Numbered from the stretch's first letter, positions 1-8,417 are shown. The stretch is 64,000 nt of DNA from Bradyrhizobium sp. AUGA SZCCT0176 (GCF_018130145.1 NZ_JAFCMB010000008.1:124001-188000), one strand, 5' to 3'. Translations and numbers: made by a program. Notes: generated by a model not told the origin, from the sequence alone.

Positions 1-677
1 AGGGGAATGCGTGCCTTTCCGACATCGTGCAGAGTGGCGGCCAGTCCGAGCCGCTTTACGTCGGCATTGGAGAACTTGATACTCAGGGCGAAGCCGACCG
101 CCACTCCCGTGACCAGCAGGCAGTGCTGGAAGGTGCCCTGGTGATAGCGGCGCACGTCGTCAAGCCAGACGCCAAGTCCGTTCTGCTCGATACCGTTGAC
201 GATCTCCGATGTGGCGTCCTCGGCACTCGAAAGCGTTAGCGGTTTGCCCTCCCGTATCGCCGCAAACATGGATGCGAAGGCTGCCGCACCATCGGTGATC
301 TCGGTTGATGCGACGGCAATGCCGGCCTGCGCGGCCCTCTGGGCGACATCGATTTGCTGCAGTTTCGATATGATTTCCTTTGGACGCGAAACCACGGCTG
401 TCGCGCCAAGTGCATACGCCTGAGCCACCATGTGGTGCAGATGGTTCTGAACGACAAACAGCTTTTCAGAAGCGCAACGCAGGTCCTGCAGGACACGCTT
501 GATCTGTTCCACGGGGACTGGCTTGCGCAGGTCGGCGTCAACCATCAATACGCCGCCTGAGCTGATCCTCGCGTTGCCGGTCCCCAGCAATTGGGGCTGA
601 ACGTCATATTGCGGCTCCAGCATCGCGCGGATGGCTGGAATCTTCGTGGGTTCATCGGTAACGAAATGAACAAGCAT
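1..677 (-). CDS. HD-GYP-type phosphohydrolase, C-terminally truncated by the window edge
   Basis: The frame opens at an ATG preceded by an AGGTGG ribosome site and stays open to the window edge, so only about 225 N-terminal codons are present. Residues 1-110 resemble a degenerate receiver or regulatory domain (starting MLVHFVTDEP). An HD region follows, with HQGTFQHCLLVTGVA and, near the edge, LHDVGKARIP, which matches the metal-binding HD and HDxGK signature of HD-GYP cyclic-di-GMP phosphodiesterases. The diagnostic GYP motif would lie beyond the edge, so plain HD phosphohydrolase is the alternative. A role in c-di-GMP turnover is inference. Confidence 0.8.
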   Translation of the reverse strand, partial: MLVHFVTDEPTKIPAIRAMLEPQYDVQPQLLGTGNARISSGGVLMVDADLRKPVPVEQIKRVLQDLRCASEKLFVVQNHLHHMVAQAYALGATAVVSRPKEIISKLQQIDVAQRAAQAGIAVASTEITDGAAAFASMFAAIREGKPLTLSSAEDATSEIVNGIEQNGLGVWLDDVRRYHQGTFQHCLLVTGVAVGFALSIKFSNADVKRLGLAATLHDVGKARIP

Positions 678-862
678 GGTGCCACCTGTGAAAGCCGACT
701 CTGCGGTCTCTCCGGTTCAGCGAACGCAATGGTGAACAATCATTCCAAGCAATAACGGATAATCGTACGCAAACCTCCCTAACGGGAGATTGCCGCCATG
801 CCGGTTTTTCTCCGGACTTCTACGTAACCTTGTTGGGTGAGGGGTCCGCCCTGCCGCGCTGA

Positions 863-1288
863 TCAGGCCGGCGTGACGACGACGTAGGGAATGCTGATCA
901 AGATAACCGCCAGCTCGACCGCATTGCACAGCATGCCGCCCCAATGCAGCCGCCGCAGCCGGCGCACCGCACCGGCGTCGCCGGCATCCCTGGCACGAAG
1001 CTGCGCATCCCACCGCTGCAGAAACCAGCGACGCGCCCAGACCGCGAAGGCCGCGATCAAGGCAATTCCAATGGCGACAAACAGCCGGCCCGTCATGGCA
1101 ACGGCGACCGTCCCAATGGCGCCGGCAATGGCCACCATCAGGAAATAGGAGCTGAACATGCCGCGCAACAGCTGGGTGACCGGCGGAATGTCGAGCGACA
1201 CCAGCAGAAAGGCCGGCGCCGCCAGCAGGAAATAACCCATCGGAAACAGCAGGACGACGGTGGCGAACAAGGCGACGGGATCTGGCAT
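863..1288 (-). CDS. Small polytopic membrane protein, unknown function
   Basis: A 141-residue protein with about four hydrophobic segments (roughly residues 5-30, 42-65, 66-85 and 115-138), separated by a basic cytoplasmic-looking stretch with WARRWFLQRW and RRLRRLHWGG. The ATG at 1288 has AAGGGG eight bases upstream; a GTG three codons earlier overlaps that site and is less likely. I do not recognise the family. It stands alone between a divergent peptide gene and the HD-GYP gene. Confidence 0.7.
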   Translation of the reverse strand: MPDPVALFATVVLLFPMGYFLLAAPAFLLVSLDIPPVTQLLRGMFSSYFLMVAIAGAIGTVAVAMTGRLFVAIGIALIAAFAVWARRWFLQRWDAQLRARDAGDAGAVRRLRRLHWGGMLCNAVELAVILISIPYVVVTPA

Positions 1289-1571
1289 TATCGACACCCC
1301 TTCTTGGCCCGGCGGGCGAGGGTTTTTCCTTCGGAAGCTTACCGCAATATCCGCCGGAAGATAGCTTCGACACTATTGGGCTTTCGTCGGAGTAGCACGC
1401 GGCGCGGACTGCGCCTTCTGCGAGCGGCGTCGGAGACGTCGGCTCCAATCCGCCCTGTCGACTGTTGCCGTTTCGGTTGTCACCCGGGGAACAGCGCCGC
1501 CATCGCCGATCCGTCATTGTCCTGATCAGACCGATGCAATGTTGCACCGGGACAGCAACAGGAGAAGCAAC

Positions 1572-1706
1572 ATGGAACGCGCGAACGAAAAGTCGATCGA
1601 ACTGACGGCAAAAGAACTGGACGCGGTGACCGGCGGCAAGTTGGGCAACGGCACCCTGCCCTTCAACCCCTTTTCCCCGCCCTCGGTCCCGAAGAAGACC
1701 TACTGA
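1572..1706 (+). CDS. Short double-glycine-leader (bacteriocin-like) peptide
   Basis: A 44-codon gene with a clear AGGAG site seven bases before the ATG. The product opens MERANEKSIELTAKELDAVT, then GGK, then a Gly/Pro/Phe-rich tail ending PPSVPKKTY. The stretch LTAKELDAVTGG matches the leader consensus of peptides cut after Gly-Gly by ABC transporters with C39 peptidase domains (class II bacteriocins and some RiPPs): hydrophobic residues spaced as L-x(3)-E-L-x(2)-V-x-G-G. Cleavage would release a tail of about 22 residues, KLGNGT onwards. No transporter, modification enzyme or immunity gene is adjacent, so it is an orphan. The leader call rests on the motif; bacteriocin activity is not shown. 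Confidence 0.7.
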   Translation: MERANEKSIELTAKELDAVTGGKLGNGTLPFNPFSPPSVPKKTY

Positions 1707-1721
1707 GCCAGCGCCGGCGAC

Positions 1722-1742
1722 CCCCGACCTCACCCGTCGGGG
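1722..1742 (+). terminator. Hairpin downstream of the GG-leader peptide gene
   Basis: CCCCGAC (1722-1728) pairs perfectly with GTCGGGG (1736-1742) around a 7-base loop, 16 bases after the peptide stop codon. The T content after it is weak (TTCGCGTCGTTTCGC), so it is a possible intrinsic terminator only. Confidence 0.4.
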
Positions 1743-1956
1743 TTCGCGTCGTTTCGCTGCGGAGCCCCGTCGCTGCCTAAAAAATGACCTGCACAAACAA
1801 CGTGCACCTCGCCTCCGTACAACTACGCAAGGCGACCCGGAATTTAAACCCGCTATTAGGCAAGATTCGCGACAACGGATGGAACGTGCGCCCACCTAAA
1901 TCCCGATTCGCTCTGCAGGAGATCGATCGAGGGGGCGAAGGCAGAGGAAGTTCCAG

Positions 1957-3039
1957 ATGTCCGTCGCGCTTGCAAGGTCGACCGCCAAAACCGCGGCCCA
2001 TTCAGCGACCGACGAGGATGAATCCGACATCTCCGCGCTGATCTCCCGCCTCACCGCCGAGGTCAACCAGGTCGCCTGCGACAAGACCAAATCGATCCAG
2101 AAAATCACCAACCAGATGAAGATGCTGGCGCTGAACGCGCTGATCGAAAGCTCGCGCGCCGGCGCGCAGGGCGCCGGTTTTGCCGTGGTTGCGCAGGAAG
2201 TCCGCAACGTCGGCCAGCAGGTCGAAACCATTGCCCGCGAGCTGGAAAGCCAGCTCACCAACCGCACCGGCAATTTGATGAACTCGATCGCGCGGATGAG
2301 CGACCGGTCGCGCGGCGAGCGCATGGTGGATCTGTCGCTGAACGCCATCGAGCTGATCGACCGCAACCTCTATGAGCGCACCTGCGACGTGCGCTGGTGG
2401 GCCACCGATTCAGCCATCGTCGACTGCGCCGCCTCCCCCGATGCTTCGGCTGTCGCGCATGTGTCGGAGCGGCTCGCGGTGATTCTTGGCGCCTATACCG
2501 TGTATCTGGATCTGTGGCTCTGCGACCTCGACGGCAATGTGCTGGCCAACGGCCGGGCGGATCGCTATGGCGTCGTCGGCCAGAACGTGGCGTCGACCAA
2601 ATGGTTTCGCGACGCGCGGGCTTTGCGCTCGGGCGACGACTATGTCGCGGGCGACGTTGAATCCCAGCCCCTGCTCGGCCACGCCCAAGTCGCCACTTAT
2701 TGCGCCAGCGTGCGCGCCGGTGGCAAGGCGAACGCCGCCGCGACCGGCATTCTCGCGATCCATTTCGATTGGGAAGCGCAGGCCCGCGCCATCGTCCAGG
2801 GCGTGCGCGTCGGTGCCGCCGACAAGGCCCGCGTGCTGCTGGTCGATTCGCAATTCCGCGTCATCGCGGCCTCCGACGGCCAAGGCATCCTCACCGAGCG
2901 CGTGCAGCTTTCACTGGATGGACGGCGCAGCGGCTTCTACCAGGACCGATCAGGCACGCTGGTCGCGTTTCACGCGACGCCGGGCTACGAGACGTATCGG
3001 GGACTTGGCTGGTACGGGGTGATATTGAGCGCCGCGTAG
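1957..3039 (+). CDS. Soluble chemoreceptor-like protein: short MCP signalling segment followed by a Cache-like domain
   Basis: A 360-residue protein with GAGGAAG before its ATG. Residues about 25-105 carry the core of the methyl-accepting protein hairpin tip (KMLALNALIESSRAGAQGAG then FAVVAQEVRNVG), the segment that binds CheA/CheW. Residues about 120-360 look like an extracellular-type double Cache sensor (YLDLWLCDLDGNVLANGR, ILAIHFDWEAQA, VLLVDSQFRVIAAS). There is no signal peptide or membrane segment. The order, signalling part first and sensor last, is the reverse of classical chemoreceptors, and the signalling helices are too short for a full four-helix bundle. A cytoplasmic redox or ligand sensor is inferred. 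Confidence 0.8.
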   Translation: MSVALARSTAKTAAHSATDEDESDISALISRLTAEVNQVACDKTKSIQKITNQMKMLALNALIESSRAGAQGAGFAVVAQEVRNVGQQVETIARELESQLTNRTGNLMNSIARMSDRSRGERMVDLSLNAIELIDRNLYERTCDVRWWATDSAIVDCAASPDASAVAHVSERLAVILGAYTVYLDLWLCDLDGNVLANGRADRYGVVGQNVASTKWFRDARALRSGDDYVAGDVESQPLLGHAQVATYCASVRAGGKANAAATGILAIHFDWEAQARAIVQGVRVGAADKARVLLVDSQFRVIAASDGQGILTERVQLSLDGRRSGFYQDRSGTLVAFHATPGYETYRGLGWYGVILSAA

Positions 3040-3056
3040 TTGCGGAAGTGGCCAGC

Positions 3057-3133
3057 GTAGCCCGGATGAGCGCAGCGACATCCGGGGTTCTCTCGTACTG
3101 ACACCCGCATATCGCTCCGCTCATGCGGGCTAC
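3057..3133. repeat. Palindromic intergenic repeat (GTAGCCCGGATGAGCG type)
   Basis: An imperfect inverted repeat with GTAGCCCGGATGAGCGCAGC at the left end and GCTCCGCTCATGCGGGCTAC at the right. It fills the space between two convergent genes. This resembles extragenic palindromes that are frequent in Bradyrhizobium genomes. It could form a large hairpin that also ends transcription. Confidence 0.7.
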
Positions 3134-3145
3134 AGGCCGCAGCTG

Positions 3146-3865
3146 CTAACACCCCATCCGGTCGGCAATGCCGCCAAAATCTTTCGCCACGATGTCCCAG
3201 TCGCCCTTGGCTTCGAAATCGTATTTCTGCAGGGGGCCGTATTCGGTCGGGCGCGCGACGAAGGCGGTCTTCAAACCGTATTTCTGTGCGGCTTTCAAAT
3301 CCTGGTTATGCGCGGCGACCATCATGACCTGCTCCGGCGGCAGGCACAGCAATTTTGCCGCGCCGAGATAGGTTTCGGGATCGGGCTTGTAATGCTCGAA
3401 CAATTCGGCCGACATGATAAGGTCCCACGGCAGCCCGGCGAACTTCGCCATGTTGGTCAATAGCGCAACATTGCCGTTGGAGAGCGGCGAGATGATGTAT
3501 TTTGTCTTCAGCCGCGTCATGCCCGCGACGCTGTCCGGCCAGGGATGCAGGCGGTGCCAGCCCATGGTGAGGTAATGCAAATCGGCGTCGTTGAGCCCTG
3601 ATATTCCGAGCTGCGCGACCAGCTTTTCCAGCGATTGCCGGTGCAGCGTGTCGAGGATCATGTAGCCGCGTTCGGGATGTTTTCTCACTTCATCCATCGA
3701 GGCCGAATAGACCGCGCGCCAGCCGTCAACGAGCGCGGTCCAATCCGCCTTGATGCCCCGTGTCTGCGACCATTTGGTGAAATCCGCGATCAGGCTGCTG
3801 CGCCAGTCGACGACGGTGCCGAAGACATCGAACACCAGCGCTTTGACCGCCGAAATATCAGACAT
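3146..3865 (-). CDS. Haloacid dehalogenase, type II (HAD superfamily)
   Basis: A 239-residue HAD hydrolase. VFDVFGTVVDWR holds the nucleophilic Asp13 and the DxxGT motif I of L-2-haloacid dehalogenases, SPLSNGN is motif II and HYKPDPETY carries the motif III Lys. Family members hydrolyse 2-haloacids to 2-hydroxyacids through an aspartyl ester. Motif IV is AAHNQD where characterised dehalogenases have SSNxWD, so the Ser and Asn positions that support the reaction are altered and the true substrate is uncertain. It is convergent with the chemoreceptor gene and downstream of the GNAT gene. Confidence 0.85.
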   Translation of the reverse strand: MSDISAVKALVFDVFGTVVDWRSSLIADFTKWSQTRGIKADWTALVDGWRAVYSASMDEVRKHPERGYMILDTLHRQSLEKLVAQLGISGLNDADLHYLTMGWHRLHPWPDSVAGMTRLKTKYIISPLSNGNVALLTNMAKFAGLPWDLIMSAELFEHYKPDPETYLGAAKLLCLPPEQVMMVAAHNQDLKAAQKYGLKTAFVARPTEYGPLQKYDFEAKGDWDIVAKDFGGIADRMGC

Positions 3866-3912
3866 GCTTGCTCCCCCTGCCCTTGTTGTTCTTGATTGGT
3901 CGGACGCGACGA

Positions 3913-4362
3913 TTAAAGCACCTTACGGTATTGGATGAATCCGAGATTGTCGGCAACCTTGTCGTAGAGCGCACGCGCCTGCGCATTATTCGATTGCGTC
4001 AGCCAATAGACCCGGCTTGCCCCCGCCGCCTCGGCCTTTTGATACACCGCCTCGATCAGCGCACGCCCCAGCCCATGGCGGCGCACGTCATCCGCGACGT
4101 ACAGATCTTCGAGGTAACAATATCGCTTCGGCGCCCAGGTCGAGCGATGGAACAGGTAATGCGCGAACCCGGCGAGCCGGCCATCGACATAGCCGCCGAG
4201 CGCAAACATCGTCTCGTCCGGATCGTGAAACCGCGACCAGGCGAGATCGCTGACGTCCTGCGTCAGCGCCGTCTTGTAGAAGGCGAGATAGCCGTCCCAC
4301 AGCGGATTCCACGCCGCACGTTCGTCTTCGCCGATCGGCCGGATGATGATTTCTCCAGCCAT
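3913..4362 (-). CDS. GNAT-family N-acetyltransferase
   Basis: About 149 residues with the GNAT fold signatures: the beta4 strand YLEDLYVADDVRRHGLGRAL, containing the acetyl-CoA pyrophosphate loop R-R-H-G-L-G, and a C-terminal WLTQSNNAQARALYDKV in which N-x-x-A-R-x-L-Y is typical of small-molecule or amino-acid acetyltransferases. The ATG at 4362 is eight bases from a GAGGA site; an ATG at 4368 and a GTG at 4377 are alternatives too close to it. The substrate is unknown. It follows the glpX gene across a strong hairpin repeat. Confidence 0.85.
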   Translation of the reverse strand: MAGEIIIRPIGEDERAAWNPLWDGYLAFYKTALTQDVSDLAWSRFHDPDETMFALGGYVDGRLAGFAHYLFHRSTWAPKRYCYLEDLYVADDVRRHGLGRALIEAVYQKAEAAGASRVYWLTQSNNAQARALYDKVADNLGFIQYRKVL

Positions 4363-4377
4363 TTCCATGTTCCTCAC

Positions 4378-4478
4378 AAAGCGTTTTCAAGCGAAGTGGG
4401 TACCGGTTCGCGTCAAGAAAACGCGTCAGAACAATCAAGGAGATTAGAGCGTTGGCTCTGATTTCAATCAGAGCCAAC
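4378..4478. repeat. Composite dispersed repeat with 12-bp perfect hairpin, copy A
   Basis: The left part runs GCGTTTTCAAGCGAAGTGGG, then TACCGGTTCGCGTCAAGAAA and ACGCGTCA, and is almost identical to an inverted copy near 29.9 kb. The right part is a perfect stem, GTTGGCTCTGAT (4451-4462) with ATCAGAGCCAAC (4467-4478), around a 4-base loop. It sits 16 bases past the glpX stop and may end glpX transcription. Confidence 0.8.
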
Positions 4479-4494
4479 GGCTCCAATCGAGTCT

Positions 4495-5493
4495 CTAATC
4501 GAGGTGGAACTTGTCCAGTTGCCGGTGCTCGGCCTTGATGTAGCGGACAGTACCAGTGACCGAACGCATCACGACGGTTTCGGTTTCGATGACGTCCTTG
4601 CGGAACTTGACGCCGGACAGCAGGGAACCAGTGGTAACGCCGGTCGCCGCGAACAGGCAGTCGCCCCGCGCCATGTCCTCGATGCCGTAAATCATCTTGG
4701 GATCGGTGACGCCCATCTTGTAGGCGCGCTCGCGCTTTTCCTCGGAGTCGAGGATCAGGCGGCACTGCATCTGGCCGCCGATGCAGCGCAACGCGGCCGC
4801 CGCCAGCACGCCCTCGGGCGCACCGCCGGTGCCGATATACATGTCGACGCCGGTATTGTCGGGGTCGGCGCAATGAATCACGCCGGCGACGTCGCCGTCG
4901 GTGATCAGGCGCACCGCGGCGCCCGTGCTGCGAACGCCGGCAATGATGTCGGCGTGGCGCGGACGATCGAGCACCAGCACGGTGATTGCTGCGGGATCGA
5001 CGCCTTTTGCTTTGGCGAGCCGGCGCACATTGTCGGCGGGCGAAGCGTCCAGTTCGACCACGCCCTTGGCGTAACCGGGACCGACCGCCAGCTTTTGCAT
5101 GTAGACGTCAGGCGCGTGCAGCAGCGTGCCGCCATCGGCCATCGCCATGGTCGCGATCGCGCCCGGCATGTTCTTGGCGCACAGCGTGGTGCCTTCGAGC
5201 GGATCGACCGCGATATCGACCTGCGGGCCGGCGTTGAGGCCGACCTTCTCGCCGATGAACAGCATCGGCGCCTCGTCGCGCTCGCCCTCGCCGATCACGA
5301 TAGTGCCTTCGATCGGCAGCTTGTTGAGCTCGCGCCGCATCGCGTCGACCGCGGCCTGGTCGGCCGCCTTTTCCTGGCCGTGGCCGCGCAAGCGCGCGGC
5401 CGAAACCGCAGCGCGTTCCGTTACCCGCACGATTTCAAGCGTGAGAATGCGCTCGAGCAACAGTTGCGGCGGAACGGAAATATGGGTCGACAT
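4495..5493 (-). CDS. glpX: Class II fructose-1,6-bisphosphatase
   Basis: A 332-residue enzyme that hydrolyses fructose-1,6-bisphosphate to fructose-6-phosphate in gluconeogenesis or the Calvin cycle. Visible signatures are GTIVIGEGERDEAPMLFIGE, DPLEGTTLCAKNMPGA (metal- and phosphate-binding DPLEGT), a long alpha/beta core with TGGAPEGVLAAAALRC, and GDCLFAATGVTTGSLL near the C-terminus. The ATG at 5493 has AAGGAG nine bases upstream; an upstream in-frame TTG is not needed. It lies about 110 bp downstream of hom, as in other alphaproteobacteria where the aminotransferase, hom and glpX genes are co-linear. Confidence 0.95.
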   Translation of the reverse strand: MSTHISVPPQLLLERILTLEIVRVTERAAVSAARLRGHGQEKAADQAAVDAMRRELNKLPIEGTIVIGEGERDEAPMLFIGEKVGLNAGPQVDIAVDPLEGTTLCAKNMPGAIATMAMADGGTLLHAPDVYMQKLAVGPGYAKGVVELDASPADNVRRLAKAKGVDPAAITVLVLDRPRHADIIAGVRSTGAAVRLITDGDVAGVIHCADPDNTGVDMYIGTGGAPEGVLAAAALRCIGGQMQCRLILDSEEKRERAYKMGVTDPKMIYGIEDMARGDCLFAATGVTTGSLLSGVKFRKDVIETETVVMRSVTGTVRYIKAEHRQLDKFHLD

Positions 5494-5601
5494 AACAAGC
5501 ACTCCTTTGAGTCTTCACAGCGGACCATTCGGTCCGCATATCAGTTTCTTGTGGCGCACAATCTGGGGATCGCGCATGTGCGCGAACCGGGGGATTGCGC
5601 G

Positions 5602-6921
5602 CTAGTTCTTCTCAATCCGTATCACCTGCGGCCGGCCGCTGATCACTTTGTCGCGCTGCACCGCTTCCAGCGCACGATAGACCGCATCTTCAGAGGTTGC
5701 ATAGGTAATCAGAATAACCGGAACCGGTGACGCTTTCTTGGTCGACCCGTTGGCATCAACGCCGTCGGGATGACGCTGCACGATCGATTCCAGCGATATC
5801 TTCTGTTCCGCCAGACGGGTCGCGATGGTGGCAGCGGTTCCAGCGAGGTCGCGCGCCATCAGGCGGATATAATAGCCGCCCTCATGGCGTTCCATCGGCG
5901 CTTTTGTGGTCGCGCGCAGGCGCTCAACCGGGCGTCCGAACGGCTTGGCGCGAATCCCGCGCGCCACATCGGCGATGTCTGCAACGACGGCGGACGCGGT
6001 GGCCGCACCTCCGGCGCCCGGGCCGACCAGCGTGATTGGCGGAATGCCCTCGCCGTCGATGGTGACGGCATTGGTGACGCCCATCACTTGCGCAATCGAG
6101 GATGATTTCGGCACCATGGTCGGATGCACGCGCTGTTCAATTCCCTTCGCCGTCCGCACCGCGACCCCAAGCAATTTGACCCGATAGCCGAGTTCCTCAG
6201 CGGCGCGCAGATCTTCCGGCGCGATCGAGGAGATTCCTTCGACGTACACCGCGCTCTGTGCAACCTTCGTGCCGAACGCGAGGCTGGCCAGGATCGCAAG
6301 CTTTTGGGCGGTGTCGTGGCCATCGACGTCGAACGACGGATTGGCCTCGGCATAGCCGAGCCGCTGGGCGTCCTTCAGGCATTCGGCGAACGACAGGCCC
6401 TCCTGCTCCATCCGGGTCAGGATGTAATTGCAGGTGCCGTTGAGGATGCCATAGACGCGATTGACTGACGTGCCGGCCAGCCCCTCGCGCAGGGTCTTGA
6501 TGACGGGGATCGCAGCCCCCACCGCCGCTTCGTAGTTCAGCGCGCCGCCATGCTTCTCGGCGGCCTTCGCCAGCCGCACGCCGTGCTTGGCGATCAGCGC
6601 CTTGTTGGCTGTCACCACTGATTTGCCTGATTTGAGCGCCGCCTCGATCGCCGACAGCGCCGGATCGCCGGAACCGCCCATCAGTTCGACGAAGCAATCG
6701 ATGCCGGGGTGATTGGCCAACGCCAGCGGGCTTTTGACCCATTCGATGCCGCGCAGATCGAGCTTGCGCTTCTTCACCTTGGAGCGTGCGGTGACGGCGA
6801 CGACGCGCACGCCGCGACCACTGCGCGCCGACAAGGTCCGCGCCTGCGCTTCGATGAGGCGGACGACTTCGGCGCCAACAGTGCCGAGCCCCGCGATGCC
6901 CACTTTCAGGGGTGCGACCAT
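5602..6921 (-). CDS. hom: Homoserine dehydrogenase
   Basis: Reduces aspartate semialdehyde to homoserine with NAD(P)H, the branch point to methionine, threonine and isoleucine. The 439-residue protein has an N-terminal Rossmann segment (VGIAGLGTVGAEVV), the signature VYGILNGTCNYILTRM, AEANPSFDVDGHDTAQK of the catalytic domain, and a C-terminal ACT domain (from about residue 350, YYIRLMARDLAGTAATIA) that typically gives threonine feedback control. The ATG at 6921 is preferred over an in-frame TTG two codons upstream. It is co-directional with the aminotransferase upstream and glpX downstream. Confidence 0.96.
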   Translation of the reverse strand: MVAPLKVGIAGLGTVGAEVVRLIEAQARTLSARSGRGVRVVAVTARSKVKKRKLDLRGIEWVKSPLALANHPGIDCFVELMGGSGDPALSAIEAALKSGKSVVTANKALIAKHGVRLAKAAEKHGGALNYEAAVGAAIPVIKTLREGLAGTSVNRVYGILNGTCNYILTRMEQEGLSFAECLKDAQRLGYAEANPSFDVDGHDTAQKLAILASLAFGTKVAQSAVYVEGISSIAPEDLRAAEELGYRVKLLGVAVRTAKGIEQRVHPTMVPKSSSIAQVMGVTNAVTIDGEGIPPITLVGPGAGGAATASAVVADIADVARGIRAKPFGRPVERLRATTKAPMERHEGGYYIRLMARDLAGTAATIATRLAEQKISLESIVQRHPDGVDANGSTKKASPVPVILITYATSEDAVYRALEAVQRDKVISGRPQVIRIEKN

Positions 6922-6953
6922 GACCAAAAAACCTGCCGAAGAGAGCTAACCAA

Positions 6954-7000
6954 GCACGATCTGGTTCCGAAAACCGGAAGTCCGCTTTTCGGGATCATGC
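6954..7000. repeat. Hairpin repeat between hom and the aminotransferase gene
   Basis: GCACGATCTGGTTCCGAAAA at the left end is complementary, with a small internal loop, to CTTTTCGGGATCATGC at the right. It starts immediately after the aminotransferase stop codon and is 32 bp before the hom start. Elements of this type are common between Bradyrhizobium genes; here it could attenuate read-through into hom. Confidence 0.6.
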
Positions 7001-8221
7001 CTACCGCCGGTTGGCGAGAGGAACCACGTTGTGCAACGTTTCAATGCCGCTTTCAAGGAAGCGGCGCACGCCGCGCGCGGCCTGGCGAATACGCTGCTCG
7101 TTTTCCACCATGGCGATGCGGACATAGCCCTCGCCGTGCTCGCCAAAGGCGACGCCCGGCGACACTACCACGCCCGATTTCTCCACCATCAGGGTGGCGA
7201 ACTGCATGCTGCCGACGCCCTCAAAGGCCTTCGGCAGCGGCGCCCAGGCGAACATCGAGGCGGCTGGCGGCGGAATATCCCATCCCGCGCGGCCAAAACT
7301 TTCCACCAGCGCGTCGCGGCGCTTGCGGTAGGTGTCGCGCATCTCGCGAATGCAGTCATCCGGTCCGTTCAGGGCTGCGGTGGCCGCGACCTGGACCGGC
7401 GTGAACGCGCCGTAGTCGAGATAGGATTTCACCCGCGCCAGCGCGGCGATGATCCGCTCATTGCCGACGGCAAAGCCCATGCGCCAGCCCGCCATCGAAA
7501 ACGTCTTCGACATCGAGGTGAATTCGACTGTGACGTCGATCGCGCCGGGAACCTGCAACACCGAGGGCGGCGGGTTCTTGTCGTCGAAATAGACTTCGGC
7601 ATAGGCCAGATCCGACAGGATGAAGATCTCGTGCTTCTTCGCGAACGCCACCAGATCCTTGTAGAAATCGAGGTCGGCGACATAGGCGGTCGGATTGGAG
7701 GGATAGCAGACGATCAGCGCGATCGGCTTCGGGATCGAATGGATGATCGCGCGCTCCACCGCTTCGAAGAATTGCGGCGTCGGCTCCGAGGGTACCGAGC
7801 GGATCACGCCGCCCGCCATCAGGAAGCCGAAGGCGTGAATGGGATAGCTCGGATTGGGGCACAGCACGACGTCACCGGGCGCGGTGATCGCCTGCGCCAC
7901 ATTGGCGAAGCCTTCCTTGGAGCCCAGGGTCGCTACGACCTGGGTTTCCGGATTGAGCTTGACGCCGAACCGGCGCGCGTAATAGGCGGCCTGCGCCTTG
8001 CGGAGCCCGGTAATGCCGCGCGAGGCCGAATAGCGGTCGGTCCGCGGCTTGCCCAGCGTATCCTTCAGCTTCTCGATCACATGGGCCGGCGTCGGCAAAT
8101 CCGGGTTGCCCATGCCGAGGTCGATGATGTCGGCACCCGCGTTCCGCGCGGCCGCCTTGGCCCGGTTGACCTGTTCGAACACGTAAGGCGGCAGACGGCG
8201 GATGCGGTAGAAATCTTCCAT
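7001..8221 (-). CDS. Class I/II PLP aminotransferase, probable alanine or LL-diaminopimelate type
   Basis: A 406-residue fold-type I aminotransferase. The Schiff-base Lys239 lies in SMSKTFSMAGWRMGF; YSASRGITGLRKA, the NP pair in PSNPTAY and the LSDLAYAEV aspartate for the PLP ring nitrogen are all present. Similar proteins are named LL-diaminopimelate aminotransferase or alanine transaminase (AlaC) in rhizobial genomes; sequence alone cannot choose. Position ahead of hom suggests amino-acid synthesis. The start MEDFYRIRRLPPYVF at 8221 is conventional for the family; the open frame continues upstream without a better ribosome site. Confidence 0.9.
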   Translation of the reverse strand: MEDFYRIRRLPPYVFEQVNRAKAAARNAGADIIDLGMGNPDLPTPAHVIEKLKDTLGKPRTDRYSASRGITGLRKAQAAYYARRFGVKLNPETQVVATLGSKEGFANVAQAITAPGDVVLCPNPSYPIHAFGFLMAGGVIRSVPSEPTPQFFEAVERAIIHSIPKPIALIVCYPSNPTAYVADLDFYKDLVAFAKKHEIFILSDLAYAEVYFDDKNPPPSVLQVPGAIDVTVEFTSMSKTFSMAGWRMGFAVGNERIIAALARVKSYLDYGAFTPVQVAATAALNGPDDCIREMRDTYRKRRDALVESFGRAGWDIPPPAASMFAWAPLPKAFEGVGSMQFATLMVEKSGVVVSPGVAFGEHGEGYVRIAMVENEQRIRQAARGVRRFLESGIETLHNVVPLANRR

Positions 8222-8417
8222 GGGACCCTTGCTCCGACGACCAGCGGGACAGAATCGATAGAATCTGCGGTTTTCGAAGCCGAATTCGGCCTCGTCCAAA
8301 ACTCGCGCTCAATCAATGATTTAGAGCGAATTCAGGCGCAGGATCCTGAGTGCCGGACCGTGATGCGGTTGAATTAAGGCTCTTTTAGCACGGGCGTCCC
8401 GCAGCGCCAGAGACTAT

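Noticed and set aside
4504..5730. 408-codon plus-strand frame opposite glpX
   Set aside because: Antisense shadow of a well-conserved enzyme gene; no ribosome site or recognisable motif.
7031..8377. 448-codon plus-strand frame opposite the aminotransferase
   Set aside because: Same reasoning: shadow frame, and the sense strand has complete PLP-enzyme motifs.
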